A stretch of DNA of 5,732 bases, taken from assembly GCA_003446315.1 (NCBI GenBank), contig DMBA01000027.1, positions 1 through 5,732 of the forward strand. Reading direction: 5' to 3'. Below are positions 1 through 5,707 of this stretch, one piece after another. Every line of letters starts with the position of its first letter. The stretch's first letter is position 1. The notes below the pieces were generated by a model. The model made no database searches. It was not told the DNA's origin and saw nothing but the letters and a program-made list of their open reading frames with translations. Source of the stretch: Ruminococcus sp. (GTDB lineage Bacteria; Bacillota; Clostridia; Oscillospirales; Ruminococcaceae). Position numbers and translations under genes: made by a program.

Positions 1-84
1 GACCCTGCAAACCCTTATGCGACCAACACATCTTTTGATCCGCTGCCGGGAAAGCCGCAGCCGCGTCCGCGCAGAAACCGATAA
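1..84 (+). CDS. C-terminal end of an unidentified protein (partial)
   Basis: The frame beginning at base 1 is open for 27 codons and ends at TAA 82-84. The visible tail, DPANPYATNTSFDPLPGKPQ followed by PRPRRNR, is rich in proline and ends in basic residues. It looks like a flexible, disordered C-terminus rather than a folded domain. The codons (CCG, CTG, CGC, AAC) resemble those of polA downstream. The frame starting at base 2 is also open through this stretch, so the assignment rests on composition and on the hairpin element starting directly after this stop. I do not recognise the protein and assign no function. The gene would run in the same direction as polA, separated from it by the hairpin element. 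Confidence 0.45.
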   Translation, partial: DPANPYATNTSFDPLPGKPQPRPRRNR

Positions 85-85
85 C

Positions 86-333
86 AAAACTTTAGGATAA
101 GCGGCGAAGCCGAAATAAAAGTTTTGATTCGGCAGCTTGCTGACGAGAGCTTTCTTCAAAAGTTGGCGGAATCCAGAGGCAGAGCCTCTGGTCGCTCACC
201 GCAGTGAGCGAAATACCCCGCATGCAAGGAGCTCCGCAGGGGTGAATCCGAGAAAACGATCCAGTGGATCGTTTTCCGGAGAGGGGCACCCTGCGATAGA
301 GGGTGCCCCTAAGTGAATTGCGCAGCAATTCAC
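86..333 (+). repeat. Composite intergenic element of tandem hairpins
   Basis: Nearly every base here can be placed in a stem-loop. In order: an AAAACTTT/AAAGTTTT stem (86-93 with 118-125) enclosing CGGC-GAA-GCCG (102-112); CAGC-TT-GCTG (133-142); CCAGAGGC-AGA-GCCTCTGG (173-191); TCGCTCAC-CGCA-GTGAGCGA (192-211); ACCCC/GGGGT (215-243) with an inner TGC/GCA pairing and the palindrome GGAGCTCC; an 11-bp stem with AGT loop (252-276), extended to 15 bp by TCCG/CGGA (247-280) around a bulged A251; an 11-bp stem AGGGGCACCCT (282-292) with 300-310; and a 9-bp stem GTGAATTGC (313-321) with 325-333. None is followed by a clean T tract, so a simple terminator is unlikely. The block resembles mosaic interspersed repeats. 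The strand given follows the orientation of its CGCA-loop hairpins. Its family identity is an inference. Confidence 0.75.
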
Positions 334-410
334 AAATTAACGGAGAATCTTAAGTTGTTGGCATTGCAGCCCTTCCGCATTTGCGCATGCGAATCGGAGT
401 CTGAGCAACG

Positions 411-429
411 AAAGGAAACCAAGTGTATG
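411..429 (+). promoter_or_regulatory. Ribosome binding site and start codon of polA
   Basis: AAAGGA at 411-416 lies 10 nt before ATG 427. This start places the conserved Pol I N-terminus MKLLIVDGNS at residue 1. The frame stays open upstream to a GTG at 313, but that GTG lies inside a hairpin and the extra 38 codons have no family counterpart. The leader between the hairpin element and this site (334-426) shows no convincing -35/-10 pair. Confidence 0.8.
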
Positions 430-2970
430 AAGCTGCTGATTGTTGACGGAAACAGTATACTGAACCGTGCATATTACGGTGTAAAGCCGCTGTCGAATCA
501 CAAAGGGATATTCACGAATGCAGTATACGGCTTTTTCAATATATTGCTGAAAGCGATAGACGATACGGAAGCGGAGAATGTCATCATTGCATTTGACCGC
601 AAAGAGAAGACGTTTCGGCACAAAGAAGTGGCAAGTTACAAGGCAAACCGGAAAGGAATGCCGGAAGAACTGGCAATGCAGCTTCCTTACACGAAGCAGA
701 TTCTGGAAGCAATGGGATATGCCGTTGTGACGAAAGCGGGCTGGGAAGCGGATGATATACTGGGAACGCTGTCGGCAGCGGCAGCCGCAGAAGGGCACGA
801 GAGCGTGCTGCTGACAGGTGACCGTGATAATTTGCAGCTTATCAACGAGCATGTCACGGTGCGGCTGGCAACGAACAAAGAACCGATCCTGTATACAGAA
901 GCGAAGTTCGAGGAAGATTATGGTTTCCCGCCGAAAGGCTTGATCGACCTGAAAGCGCTGATGGGCGATTCATCGGATAATATCAAAGGAGTCGCCGGCA
1001 TCGGTGAAAAAACGGCAAAAGCACTGATCCAGACATACGGCAGCATTGAAGCGCTTTATGCGGCATTGCCGGAAGCGGCGGATATCAAACCGGCGGCAAA
1101 GAAGAAGCTGGAAGCGGGCGAAGCGGATGCAAAGCAGAGCAAATGGCTTGCAACGATCGTCACGGATGTACCGATCCCGCTGCACATGGCAGATTATGCG
1201 AAAAAGGAAACCGATACGGCAGCACTTTCAGCCGTGCTGACGGAGCTGGAGCTATTCAAGCTGATGGAACGGCTGCATGTCAGCCCGTCGGAAGCGGCAG
1301 CAGCGGAGCCGGCGCAGGCAGAGCCGCAGATCCCGACGGAGATCGTGACACCGGATGCAGCAGCATTTGCAGCATTATGCAGCGGCACACAGGTGATAGA
1401 TTTCATCTGGAAAGCACCGATCCTATATCTTGCGTGGGAACATCAGGCAGCCCGGATCACGGATCCTGCACAGGTTTCAGCGTTTTTCACAGGCAGCGCA
1501 CCGAAGCGCGGCTTTGATACAAAACCGGCATATCGTTTCTGTATGGAGCAGGGGAAAACGCTGCACGCCCTGATATCGGATACTGCGATCTGTGCCTATT
1601 TGCTGAACCCGTCCACACCGGAATACACGGTGCAGAAGCTCTGTGCAGGGGAGCATCTGCCTTATCAGGAATCGCTTGGTGATTTTGCAGATATTGCAGC
1701 ACTTCCGCAGCTTTCGGAGCGTTTGTCGGCGCAGGTGACGGAACAGGGGATGGAGCAGTTGCTGCAAGAGATCGAGCTGCCGCTGGTGGAAGTGCTTGCA
1801 GATATGGAGCATGTCGGCGTGCGGGTCGATGAAGCAGGCGTGCGGCAATTCGGTTCGCAGCTTGAAACGGAGATTGAAGCGCTGCAAAGCCGGATCTATC
1901 AGCAAGCGGGCAAGGAATTCAATATTCTCTCCCCGAAGCAGCTTGGCGGCATTTTATTTGACGAGTTAAAGCTGCCGGCGGGCAAGAAGACGAAAACCGG
2001 CTGGTCAACGAATGCCGAGGTATTGGAAGGCTTGCGGGAGCAGCACCCGATCGTGGATCTGGTATTGCAATACCGGCAGCTTACGAAGCTCAATTCGACC
2101 TATGTGGAAGGCTTGCTGAAAGCGATCGGACCGGATGGCAGGATCCACACCTGTTACCGGCAAACGGAAACGCGCACGGGAAGGATCTCGTCAACGGAGC
2201 CGAATTTGCAGAATATACCGGTTCGGACGGCACTGGGGCGTGAGATGCGGAAGTTCTTTATATCTGCGGAAGGGAGCAAACTGCTGGATGCCGATTACAG
2301 CCAGATCGAACTGCGATTGGTTGCGCATTTATGCGGCGATGACAATATGCGGCGGACTTTTGCGGAGAACCGTGATATTCACCGTACAACGGCGGCGCAG
2401 GTCTTCAACATGCCGGAAGACATGGTCACCAAGGAGATGCGCAGCGCAGCGAAGGCGGTCAATTTCGGCATATTATACGGCATCGGTGCATTTTCGCTGT
2501 CAAAGGATATCGGCGTAACGGTCGCAAAAGCAGATCGTTATATCAAAGATTACCTGCATTCCTTCCCGCGGGTGGAGCAGTTCATGAATGATACCGTTGC
2601 ACAGGCGAAAGAAACGGGATATGTGACGACTTTGTTCGGACGCAAGCGCTATGTGCCGGAATTACGGGCATCGAATAAGATGGTGCAGGCAGCGGGCAGG
2701 AGGATTGCAATGAACACACCGGTACAGGGCACCGCAGCGGACATCATCAAAATGGCGATGGTGCGTGTATATCGGCGGCTGAAGGCAGAGGTGCCGGAAG
2801 CGAAGCTGATCCTTCAGATTCACGATGAACTGATCGTAGAAGCGCCGGATGCAGCAGCAGCACGCGCAGCGGAGATCCTGCACACGGAGATGGAGCAGGC
2901 GTGTTCGCTTTCCGTGCCGCTGACAGCGGATGTACAGGAAGGAAGAAGCTGGTATGACGCAAAGGGCTGA
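427..2970 (+). CDS. polA: DNA polymerase I with 5' nuclease and inactive-looking 3'-5' exonuclease domain
   Basis: DNA-templated DNA polymerase of 847 aa, a normal family length, acting in the cytoplasm in Okazaki-fragment maturation and excision repair. The 5' nuclease/FEN domain covers about 1-285 and keeps its metal ligands: D7, D57, E107, D109, D110, D132, D134, D181 and D184, plus the helix-hairpin-helix around GVAGIGEKTA (188-197). An Ala/Pro/Glu-rich linker (about 288-305) follows. The exonuclease-like domain (about 306-445) lacks the DxE motif: VIDFIW at 323-328 sits where DTE is expected. It retains D385 and has no counterpart of the last YxxxD motif, so proofreading is probably absent, as in Bacillus and many Firmicutes Pol I. 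The polymerase domain (about 446-847) is intact: TETRTGRIS (580-588), motif A DYSQIELR (D623), motif B with R672, K676, F680 and Y684, and motif C QIHDEL (H799, D800, E801). F680 is the usual bacterial residue at the site controlling dideoxynucleotide discrimination. rimI starts within its last codons, so the two are probably cotranscribed. Confidence 0.97.
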   Translation: MKLLIVDGNSILNRAYYGVKPLSNHKGIFTNAVYGFFNILLKAIDDTEAENVIIAFDRKEKTFRHKEVASYKANRKGMPEELAMQLPYTKQILEAMGYAVVTKAGWEADDILGTLSAAAAAEGHESVLLTGDRDNLQLINEHVTVRLATNKEPILYTEAKFEEDYGFPPKGLIDLKALMGDSSDNIKGVAGIGEKTAKALIQTYGSIEALYAALPEAADIKPAAKKKLEAGEADAKQSKWLATIVTDVPIPLHMADYAKKETDTAALSAVLTELELFKLMERLHVSPSEAAAAEPAQAEPQIPTEIVTPDAAAFAALCSGTQVIDFIWKAPILYLAWEHQAARITDPAQVSAFFTGSAPKRGFDTKPAYRFCMEQGKTLHALISDTAICAYLLNPSTPEYTVQKLCAGEHLPYQESLGDFADIAALPQLSERLSAQVTEQGMEQLLQEIELPLVEVLADMEHVGVRVDEAGVRQFGSQLETEIEALQSRIYQQAGKEFNILSPKQLGGILFDELKLPAGKKTKTGWSTNAEVLEGLREQHPIVDLVLQYRQLTKLNSTYVEGLLKAIGPDGRIHTCYRQTETRTGRISSTEPNLQNIPVRTALGREMRKFFISAEGSKLLDADYSQIELRLVAHLCGDDNMRRTFAENRDIHRTTAAQVFNMPEDMVTKEMRSAAKAVNFGILYGIGAFSLSKDIGVTVAKADRYIKDYLHSFPRVEQFMNDTVAQAKETGYVTTLFGRKRYVPELRASNKMVQAAGRRIAMNTPVQGTAADIIKMAMVRVYRRLKAEVPEAKLILQIHDELIVEAPDAAAARAAEILHTEMEQACSLSVPLTADVQEGRSWYDAKG
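2936..2956 (+). promoter_or_regulatory. Ribosome binding site of rimI inside the 3' end of polA
   Basis: The purine run AGGAAGGAAG (2936-2945) lies within polA coding sequence, 8 nt before ATG 2954. It favours this start over an in-frame ATG at 2930, which has no comparable Shine-Dalgarno sequence. The 17-nt overlap with polA suggests translational coupling. Confidence 0.75.
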
Positions 2971-3412
2971 GCGCAGCATCGAGTTATTCTCGCCGGAAAA
3001 TATTCATTCTGTATCGGTGCTTGCGAAGCAATGTTTCACAACGCCGTGGTCAGAGGAAATATACCGGCGGGAGCTGGAGAATCCGCAGTCTGTGGGGTTC
3101 ATCTGCAAGATCGGAAACGGGATCGCAGGCTTTATTCACTGCAATTATGTGCTGGATGAATTGACGCTGAACACATTATGTGTAGCACCGGAATACCGGC
3201 GACAGGGGATTGCCCGCGCTTTATGGGAAGCGGTCACAGCGCTGATGCGCGGGGTTTGCACGGTTTGTTATCTGGAAGTGCGGGAGAGCAATCTTCCGGC
3301 ACGAACGCTGTATGAATCGCTTGGATTCAGGCAAAACGGATATCGTCCGCGTTATTACAGTGAACCGGAAGAAGCAGCCGTGCTGATGCAGTGTACATTG
3401 GAATCGGAATAA
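2954..3412 (+). CDS. rimI: RimI-type ribosomal-protein/N-alpha acetyltransferase (GNAT family)
   Basis: Predicted cytoplasmic GNAT enzyme of 152 aa, a usual RimI length, that moves acetyl from acetyl-CoA to protein N-termini. The best-known substrate in enterobacteria is ribosomal protein S18, but the substrate range elsewhere is broader. The fold runs from a substrate-side PWSEE (31-35), through GFIHCN (59-64), to the acetyl-CoA pyrophosphate loop RRQGIA (82-87) after LNTLCVAPE. The C-terminal RimI signature follows: YLEVRESN (106-113), LYESLGF (119-125), and RPRYYSEPEEAAVLM (131-145). E108 and Y120 have the same 12-residue spacing as the proposed catalytic Glu103 and Tyr115 of enteric RimI. 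The usual E-D-A before the final strand is E-A-A here. The start at 2954 follows a good ribosome binding site inside polA. In many bacteria rimI sits with tsaB, tsaD or tsaE, so coupling to polA is a different arrangement. An acetyltransferase is certain; the RimI assignment is strong but homology-based. Confidence 0.9.
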   Translation: MTQRAERSIELFSPENIHSVSVLAKQCFTTPWSEEIYRRELENPQSVGFICKIGNGIAGFIHCNYVLDELTLNTLCVAPEYRRQGIARALWEAVTALMRGVCTVCYLEVRESNLPARTLYESLGFRQNGYRPRYYSEPEEAAVLMQCTLESE

Positions 3413-3463
3413 AAAAGAACATGATCCCGAAGCGCATGAAAGCGGATCGGAATCATGTTTTTT
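3411..3463. terminator. Bidirectional intrinsic terminator between rimI and the first araC gene
   Basis: Arms AACATGATCCCGA (3418-3430) and TCGGAATCATGTT (3447-3459) form a 13-bp stem with one mismatch and a 16-nt loop. Six T's (3458-3463) follow on the plus strand and six A's (3411-3416) precede it, giving a U tail in either direction. It begins right after the rimI stop and ends 10 nt from the stop of the convergent araC gene, so one hairpin probably ends both transcripts. Confidence 0.9.
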
Positions 3464-3472
3464 ATTGCAGGG

Positions 3473-4336
3473 TTAGTCACGCCAGCGGCGGCGGAATGCA
3501 AGACATGTTACATTCTCAGCCTTTTTGAATTGCTTTGAGAAATAGCTCTGGTCGTTAAATCCGCAAAGATTCGAGATCTCCTCAACGGACTTGTCCGTGA
3601 AGCGAAGCAGGCGTTTTGCGTAATTGATACGCAGGCTGATAATATGCTGGAAAATGGTTTCCCCGTAAGCACGTTTGAATTCGCGGGTCAGGTAATACTT
3701 GCTGATGTCAAAGCGGCGAGCCAGATCATCAAGCCGGATATCGGTGGTGAAATTCGCATCAATATGCGCCAAAACGGTTTTGAGTTTTGACTGCAAAGCG
3801 GTATCACTTTCCTCAGAAATGCTGTTGACGGTCAGAAGCATCGTCAGAAGATTGACGATCAAACCGGAAGTGAGCACTTCGGTATCGGCATAGGTTTCGG
3901 TGTTCAGGCGCATGATCTCCTGGATCAGGGAAATGAACTTGACATTGGAAACCGGATGGATGACAGGCTGCTGCTGACTTGCAAACAGCTTGTAATATTC
4001 CTCTGATGTACATCCGTTGAAGTGTACCCAAAGCAGCTCCCACGGATTCTGTGCATCGCTTTGATAGGCATGCTGAACGCGGCAGTCGATAAAGAAGCAA
4101 TCACCGGCATCGACCTGATAGAATTTGCCGTCATAATTCAGCGTACCCTTGCCGTCCACAACGACGGCGAACAGGAATGATTGCAGATTCTGCCTGCTGG
4201 TATGATGATTCGTACCGGCTTTGAGATGACCGCATTCCTGCAGATAGAAAAACGCGCGTCTTGCCACCGCGCTTGGTGTTTTCATAATTCTGCTGTCCAG
4301 CGGATTGGGAATCTGCTCAGCGATATGCTGCGGCAT
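3473..4336 (-). CDS. AraC-family transcriptional regulator with N-terminal cupin sensor
   Basis: Predicted one-component DNA-binding regulator of 287 aa, typical for the AraC/XylS family. Residues about 35-110 form a cupin-like ligand-binding/dimerisation domain. It is recognisable from the strand-and-turn pattern GKGTLNYDGKFYQVDAGDCF (62-81), then a histidine in VQHAY (87-91) and WELLWVHF (99-106). A helical linker (about 130-180) leads to the double helix-turn-helix. The first HTH is about 199-244 (IRLDDLARRFDISKYYLTREF, then an arginine-rich recognition region). The second is about 250-285 and contains GFNDQSYFSKQFKK (259-272). The usual G-x-(S/T)-P after the second HTH reads N-V-T-C (275-278) here. 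The start is firm: on the minus strand AGGAGG lies 7 nt before the ATG. Family relatives often control sugar uptake or glycoside hydrolases, but no target gene is visible, so the ligand and regulon are unknown. It ends against the shared terminator with rimI. Confidence 0.93.
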   Translation of the reverse strand: MPQHIAEQIPNPLDSRIMKTPSAVARRAFFYLQECGHLKAGTNHHTSRQNLQSFLFAVVVDGKGTLNYDGKFYQVDAGDCFFIDCRVQHAYQSDAQNPWELLWVHFNGCTSEEYYKLFASQQQPVIHPVSNVKFISLIQEIMRLNTETYADTEVLTSGLIVNLLTMLLTVNSISEESDTALQSKLKTVLAHIDANFTTDIRLDDLARRFDISKYYLTREFKRAYGETIFQHIISLRINYAKRLLRFTDKSVEEISNLCGFNDQSYFSKQFKKAENVTCLAFRRRWRD

Positions 4337-4393
4337 AAGTTAACCTCCTCTCTGTGCGGCTGCATACAGCCTCAATTTCATACCCCCAAATCC

Positions 4394-4422
4394 ATTATAC
4401 AACTTTTTGACAAAATATGCAA
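4394..4422 (-). promoter_or_regulatory. Probable sigma-A promoter of the first araC gene (start 4336)
   Basis: On the minus strand TTGCAT (4422-4417) is followed after 17 bp by a perfect TATAAT (4399-4394). A transcript would start near 4387 and give a leader of about 50 nt containing the AGGAGG ribosome binding site. The -35 matches consensus only partly, which fits a promoter needing activation, possibly by the regulator itself. Confidence 0.7.
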
Positions 4423-4437
4423 TATCTTTTTTATAAG
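4407..4437 (+). promoter_or_regulatory. Possible opposing plus-strand promoter
   Basis: A perfect TTGACA (4407-4412) faces rightward, with TATAAG (4432-4437) after 19 bp or TTATAA (4431-4436) after 18 bp. The spacing is longer than ideal. It overlaps the -35 region of the minus-strand araC promoter, an arrangement seen at AraC-controlled divergent promoters. No normal gene follows on the plus strand, so it could be fortuitous or drive a short or antisense RNA. Confidence 0.25.
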
Positions 4438-4493
4438 AATCTTGCGATTGGTTTTTGTGCAATTACAACAAACAAGAGAAAAAATATTGCAAT
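4418..4493 (+). repeat. Three spaced TGCAAT direct repeats (candidate operator half-sites)
   Basis: TGCAAT occurs at 4418-4423, 4458-4463 and 4488-4493, exactly 40 and 30 bp apart (about four and three helical turns). The first and third sit in similar contexts: AAAATATGCAAT and AAAATATTGCAAT. A near-match TGCGAT lies at 4443-4448. The first overlaps the -35 box of the araC promoter. Face-of-helix spacing and position suggest regulator sites, but a short AT-rich word can recur by chance. Confidence 0.3.
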
Positions 4494-4617
4494 TTCACTA
4501 AAATTTAATGTTATTTTAAGAAAAGAGAGAATGGTTCCGCGCATAAATAATGGAATTTAGGCACAGTGTCAGAAAGGATTGTGTGATGCGTTGCTATTTG
4601 CATACAGAAAGTTAAAA

Positions 4618-4687
4618 TCAGCAAGGAATCGCTGAAAAGACAGCATAGTGCATAATGAAAACAAACAGACCGCATCATTTCTGATGC
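4618..4687 (-). terminator. Weak terminator-like hairpins after the second araC gene
   Basis: On the minus strand a GCATCA-GAAA-TGATGC hairpin (4687-4672) spans the stop codon and is followed by an interrupted T-rich stretch (GGTCTGTTTGTTTTC). Further on, TCAGC/GCTGA (4635-4618) is followed by TTTT. Both stems are short. Together they may reduce read-through into the next araC gene, but neither is a strong intrinsic terminator. Confidence 0.35.
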
Positions 4688-5454
4688 AGATGCCGATAAC
4701 GGGCAGGCGGCATGCAGGCATATTTGGAAAAGGAACGGGAGAAGTATTCATAGTTCTGATAGCCGCATTTCAGTGCGATCTCAGAAGCAGGAAGGGCAGT
4801 TTCGAGCAGAAGCTGCTTGGCATATTCCATGCGGCTCATGAAGATATCATTGGAGCAGGAAACGCCGAACCGCGCCTTATAGAGCCGTTGGAAGTGCGAA
4901 ACGGAGATGCAGAGGGATTCCGCAATTTTCTGGATGCTCCAGTCTTCACCGGGATTTTCGTAGATCTTGCGCCGGATGGCTTCGAGATTGCTGTCATAAT
5001 AGTTATGTTTCCGTTCTGTCTTCGGGCAGGAAACATCCTGCAAATACAATAAAATAGACATCATAATATGATGCAGCATACGGTTTTTCTGCGGCATTTC
5101 ACTGTGGATCAGGGCATCTCCGGCAGCGATCAGATGCGAAACGGTATCATCGGGCAGGGGAATGGGCGCATTCCATTCCAGATCAAGCTGATTGAGAAAG
5201 GCATGGTCATCCTGTTCCGGACTGAACCGGATCCAGTCATCCATATATTCTTCTCCTACGGCAAAAAGAGCATGGGGCAGGCAGCTTTGGACCAAAAAAG
5301 CGGTATTTGGTTCCACAAGGAATTCCTGTTCGCCCATTTGGATTCTGGCTTTGGATTGTACCAGGATGAGCTGCATGCCGAAATGGCCGTTCGGGCGTTC
5401 AATCCTGAAATCCGCCGGATGTTTCCAATGAAACCCGAGCATATAGATATGCAT
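4675..5454 (-). CDS. AraC-family transcriptional regulator, second copy with a divergent sensor domain
   Basis: Predicted DNA-binding regulator of 259 aa. The N-terminal half (about 12-90) is a cupin-type sensor with FRIERPNGHFGMQLILVQ (16-33), an EPNTAFLVQ turn (48-56), PHALF (60-64) and the DDWIRF motif (72-77) frequent in Firmicutes AraC proteins. A helical linker covers about 100-150. The first HTH is about 172-218 (WSIQKIAESLCISVSHFQRL, then F and arginine-rich residues). The second is about 222-255, with EIALKCGYQNYEYFSRSFSK (225-244) and the terminal MPPARYR (248-254), matching the family's G/x-P-x-x-Y-R ending. The start is supported by AAGGAG 10 nt upstream on the minus strand. An ATG 8 nt further upstream is out of frame. 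It shares the double HTH with its neighbour, but the sensors look unrelated at sequence level, so this is not a recent tandem duplication. Ligand and targets are unknown. Its regulated genes may lie outside the window. Confidence 0.93.
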   Translation of the reverse strand: MHIYMLGFHWKHPADFRIERPNGHFGMQLILVQSKARIQMGEQEFLVEPNTAFLVQSCLPHALFAVGEEYMDDWIRFSPEQDDHAFLNQLDLEWNAPIPLPDDTVSHLIAAGDALIHSEMPQKNRMLHHIMMSILLYLQDVSCPKTERKHNYYDSNLEAIRRKIYENPGEDWSIQKIAESLCISVSHFQRLYKARFGVSCSNDIFMSRMEYAKQLLLETALPASEIALKCGYQNYEYFSRSFSKYACMPPARYRHLHQK

Positions 5455-5481
5455 GTGAACATTACTCCTTTCCGCAGAAAC

Positions 5482-5500
5482 TGTATAATCCTATTATACA
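5482..5500. promoter_or_regulatory. Palindrome over the -10 box and start site of the second araC gene
   Basis: TGTATAATCCTATTATACA is a perfect 8-bp inverted repeat around CCT. It includes the whole -10 hexamer and the expected start site, the position of a repressor operator. It also puts a TATAAT on the plus strand, but no matching -35 lies upstream of that. Confidence 0.5.
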
Positions 5501-5522
5501 TAAAAAAGGAGAATTCTGTCAA
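5493..5522 (-). promoter_or_regulatory. Consensus sigma-A promoter of the second araC gene
   Basis: On the minus strand a perfect TTGACA (5522-5517) and a perfect TATAAT (5498-5493) are separated by 18 bp, with AT-rich DNA upstream. Transcription would start near 5486 and give a leader of about 32 nt with AAGGAG. Such a strong core promoter suggests control mainly by repression. Confidence 0.85.
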
Positions 5523-5537
5523 TAAGATATTATATAG

Positions 5538-5571
5538 AAAACATGTCCCTGTGTGCTGTACACAGGGACAT
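5538..5571 (-). terminator. Terminator-like 12-bp hairpin upstream of the second araC promoter
   Basis: ATGTCCCTGTGT (5543-5554) pairs perfectly with ACACAGGGACAT (5560-5571) around a 5-nt loop. On the minus strand the stem is followed by GTTTTC, a short U tract. On the plus strand there is none. It could end a minus-strand gene lying beyond the right edge and insulate the araC promoter. The short T run leaves a structural or regulatory role open. Confidence 0.5.
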
Positions 5572-5637
5572 CTGCTTGTAGATAAAGTTCGATGTTCTGA
5601 TTTAGAATCACACAAGAGAGGTAAAAAGATTGATAAT

Positions 5638-5668
5638 GGGGGAAGCAGCCCTACGGGGTACTTCCCCC
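5638..5668. repeat. G/C-run hairpin in the right intergenic region
   Basis: GGGGGAAG (5638-5645) pairs with CTTCCCCC (5661-5668), enclosing an inner CCC-TAC-GGG stem separated by a CA/TA internal loop. It is not followed by a U tract on either strand. It resembles the stem-dense DNA of the left element in style and is probably part of the same kind of intergenic repeat. Positions 5572-5637 next to it hold no gene I can support. Confidence 0.5.
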
Positions 5669-5707
5669 AAATCCCTATCTTCCCCTTGATAAAACGATAA
5701 AGGAGTT

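Larger units (their letters stand above)
4337..4674. other. AT-rich control region between the two araC genes
   Basis: This 338-bp gap has no credible gene of normal size. About 4380-4520 is strikingly AT-rich compared with the flanking genes. It holds the minus-strand promoter of the downstream araC gene, a possible opposing plus-strand promoter, and three spaced TGCAAT words. Positions 4500-4670 contain a nine-codon plus-strand reading frame, ATG 4586 to TAA 4615 (MRCYLHTES), with AAAGGA 7 nt upstream at 4573-4578. This is listed as a possibility only. Weak hairpins near the right side may end the transcript of the upstream araC gene. Confidence 0.6.

Noticed and set aside
1..100. Second open frame at the left edge (starting at base 2)
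   Set aside because: It is also open but rich in arginine and serine codons from GC-rich DNA. The frame at base 1 has more natural composition and ends just before the hairpin element.
86..333. CRISPR array
   Set aside because: The stems differ from one another and there are no equal-length repeats separated by spacers.
86..333. Integron attC site or insertion sequence ends
   Set aside because: There are no RYYYAAC/GTTRRRY core pair, no long terminal inverted repeats, no target duplication and no transposase or integrase fragment.
282..333. Intrinsic terminator for the upstream gene
   Set aside because: The stems are strong, but the following bases (AAG and CAAATTAACGG) are not a U tract.
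313..426. N-terminal extension of polA from GTG 313
   Set aside because: The GTG is inside a hairpin and has no ribosome binding site. The extra 38 residues are unlike any Pol I N-terminus, and ATG 427 gives the exact conserved start.
337..852. 171-aa minus-strand reading frame opposite polA
   Set aside because: It is antisense to the conserved 5' nuclease domain, and its composition is what the complement of polA codons would give.
1357..1386. GCA-rich run in polA as a DNA repeat
   Set aside because: It encodes an alanine-rich linker-like segment in frame and is irregular, so it is explained by coding sequence.
2930..2953. Earlier ATG start for rimI
   Set aside because: It adds eight residues (MYRKEEAG) that only reflect the polA frame overlap and ribosome binding site region. 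The purine-rich site is correctly spaced for ATG 2954.
5068..5700. 210-aa plus-strand reading frame antisense to the second araC gene
   Set aside because: It runs opposite a clear AraC protein, shows no domain pattern, and passes through promoter and hairpin DNA. It is a shadow of the minus-strand gene.
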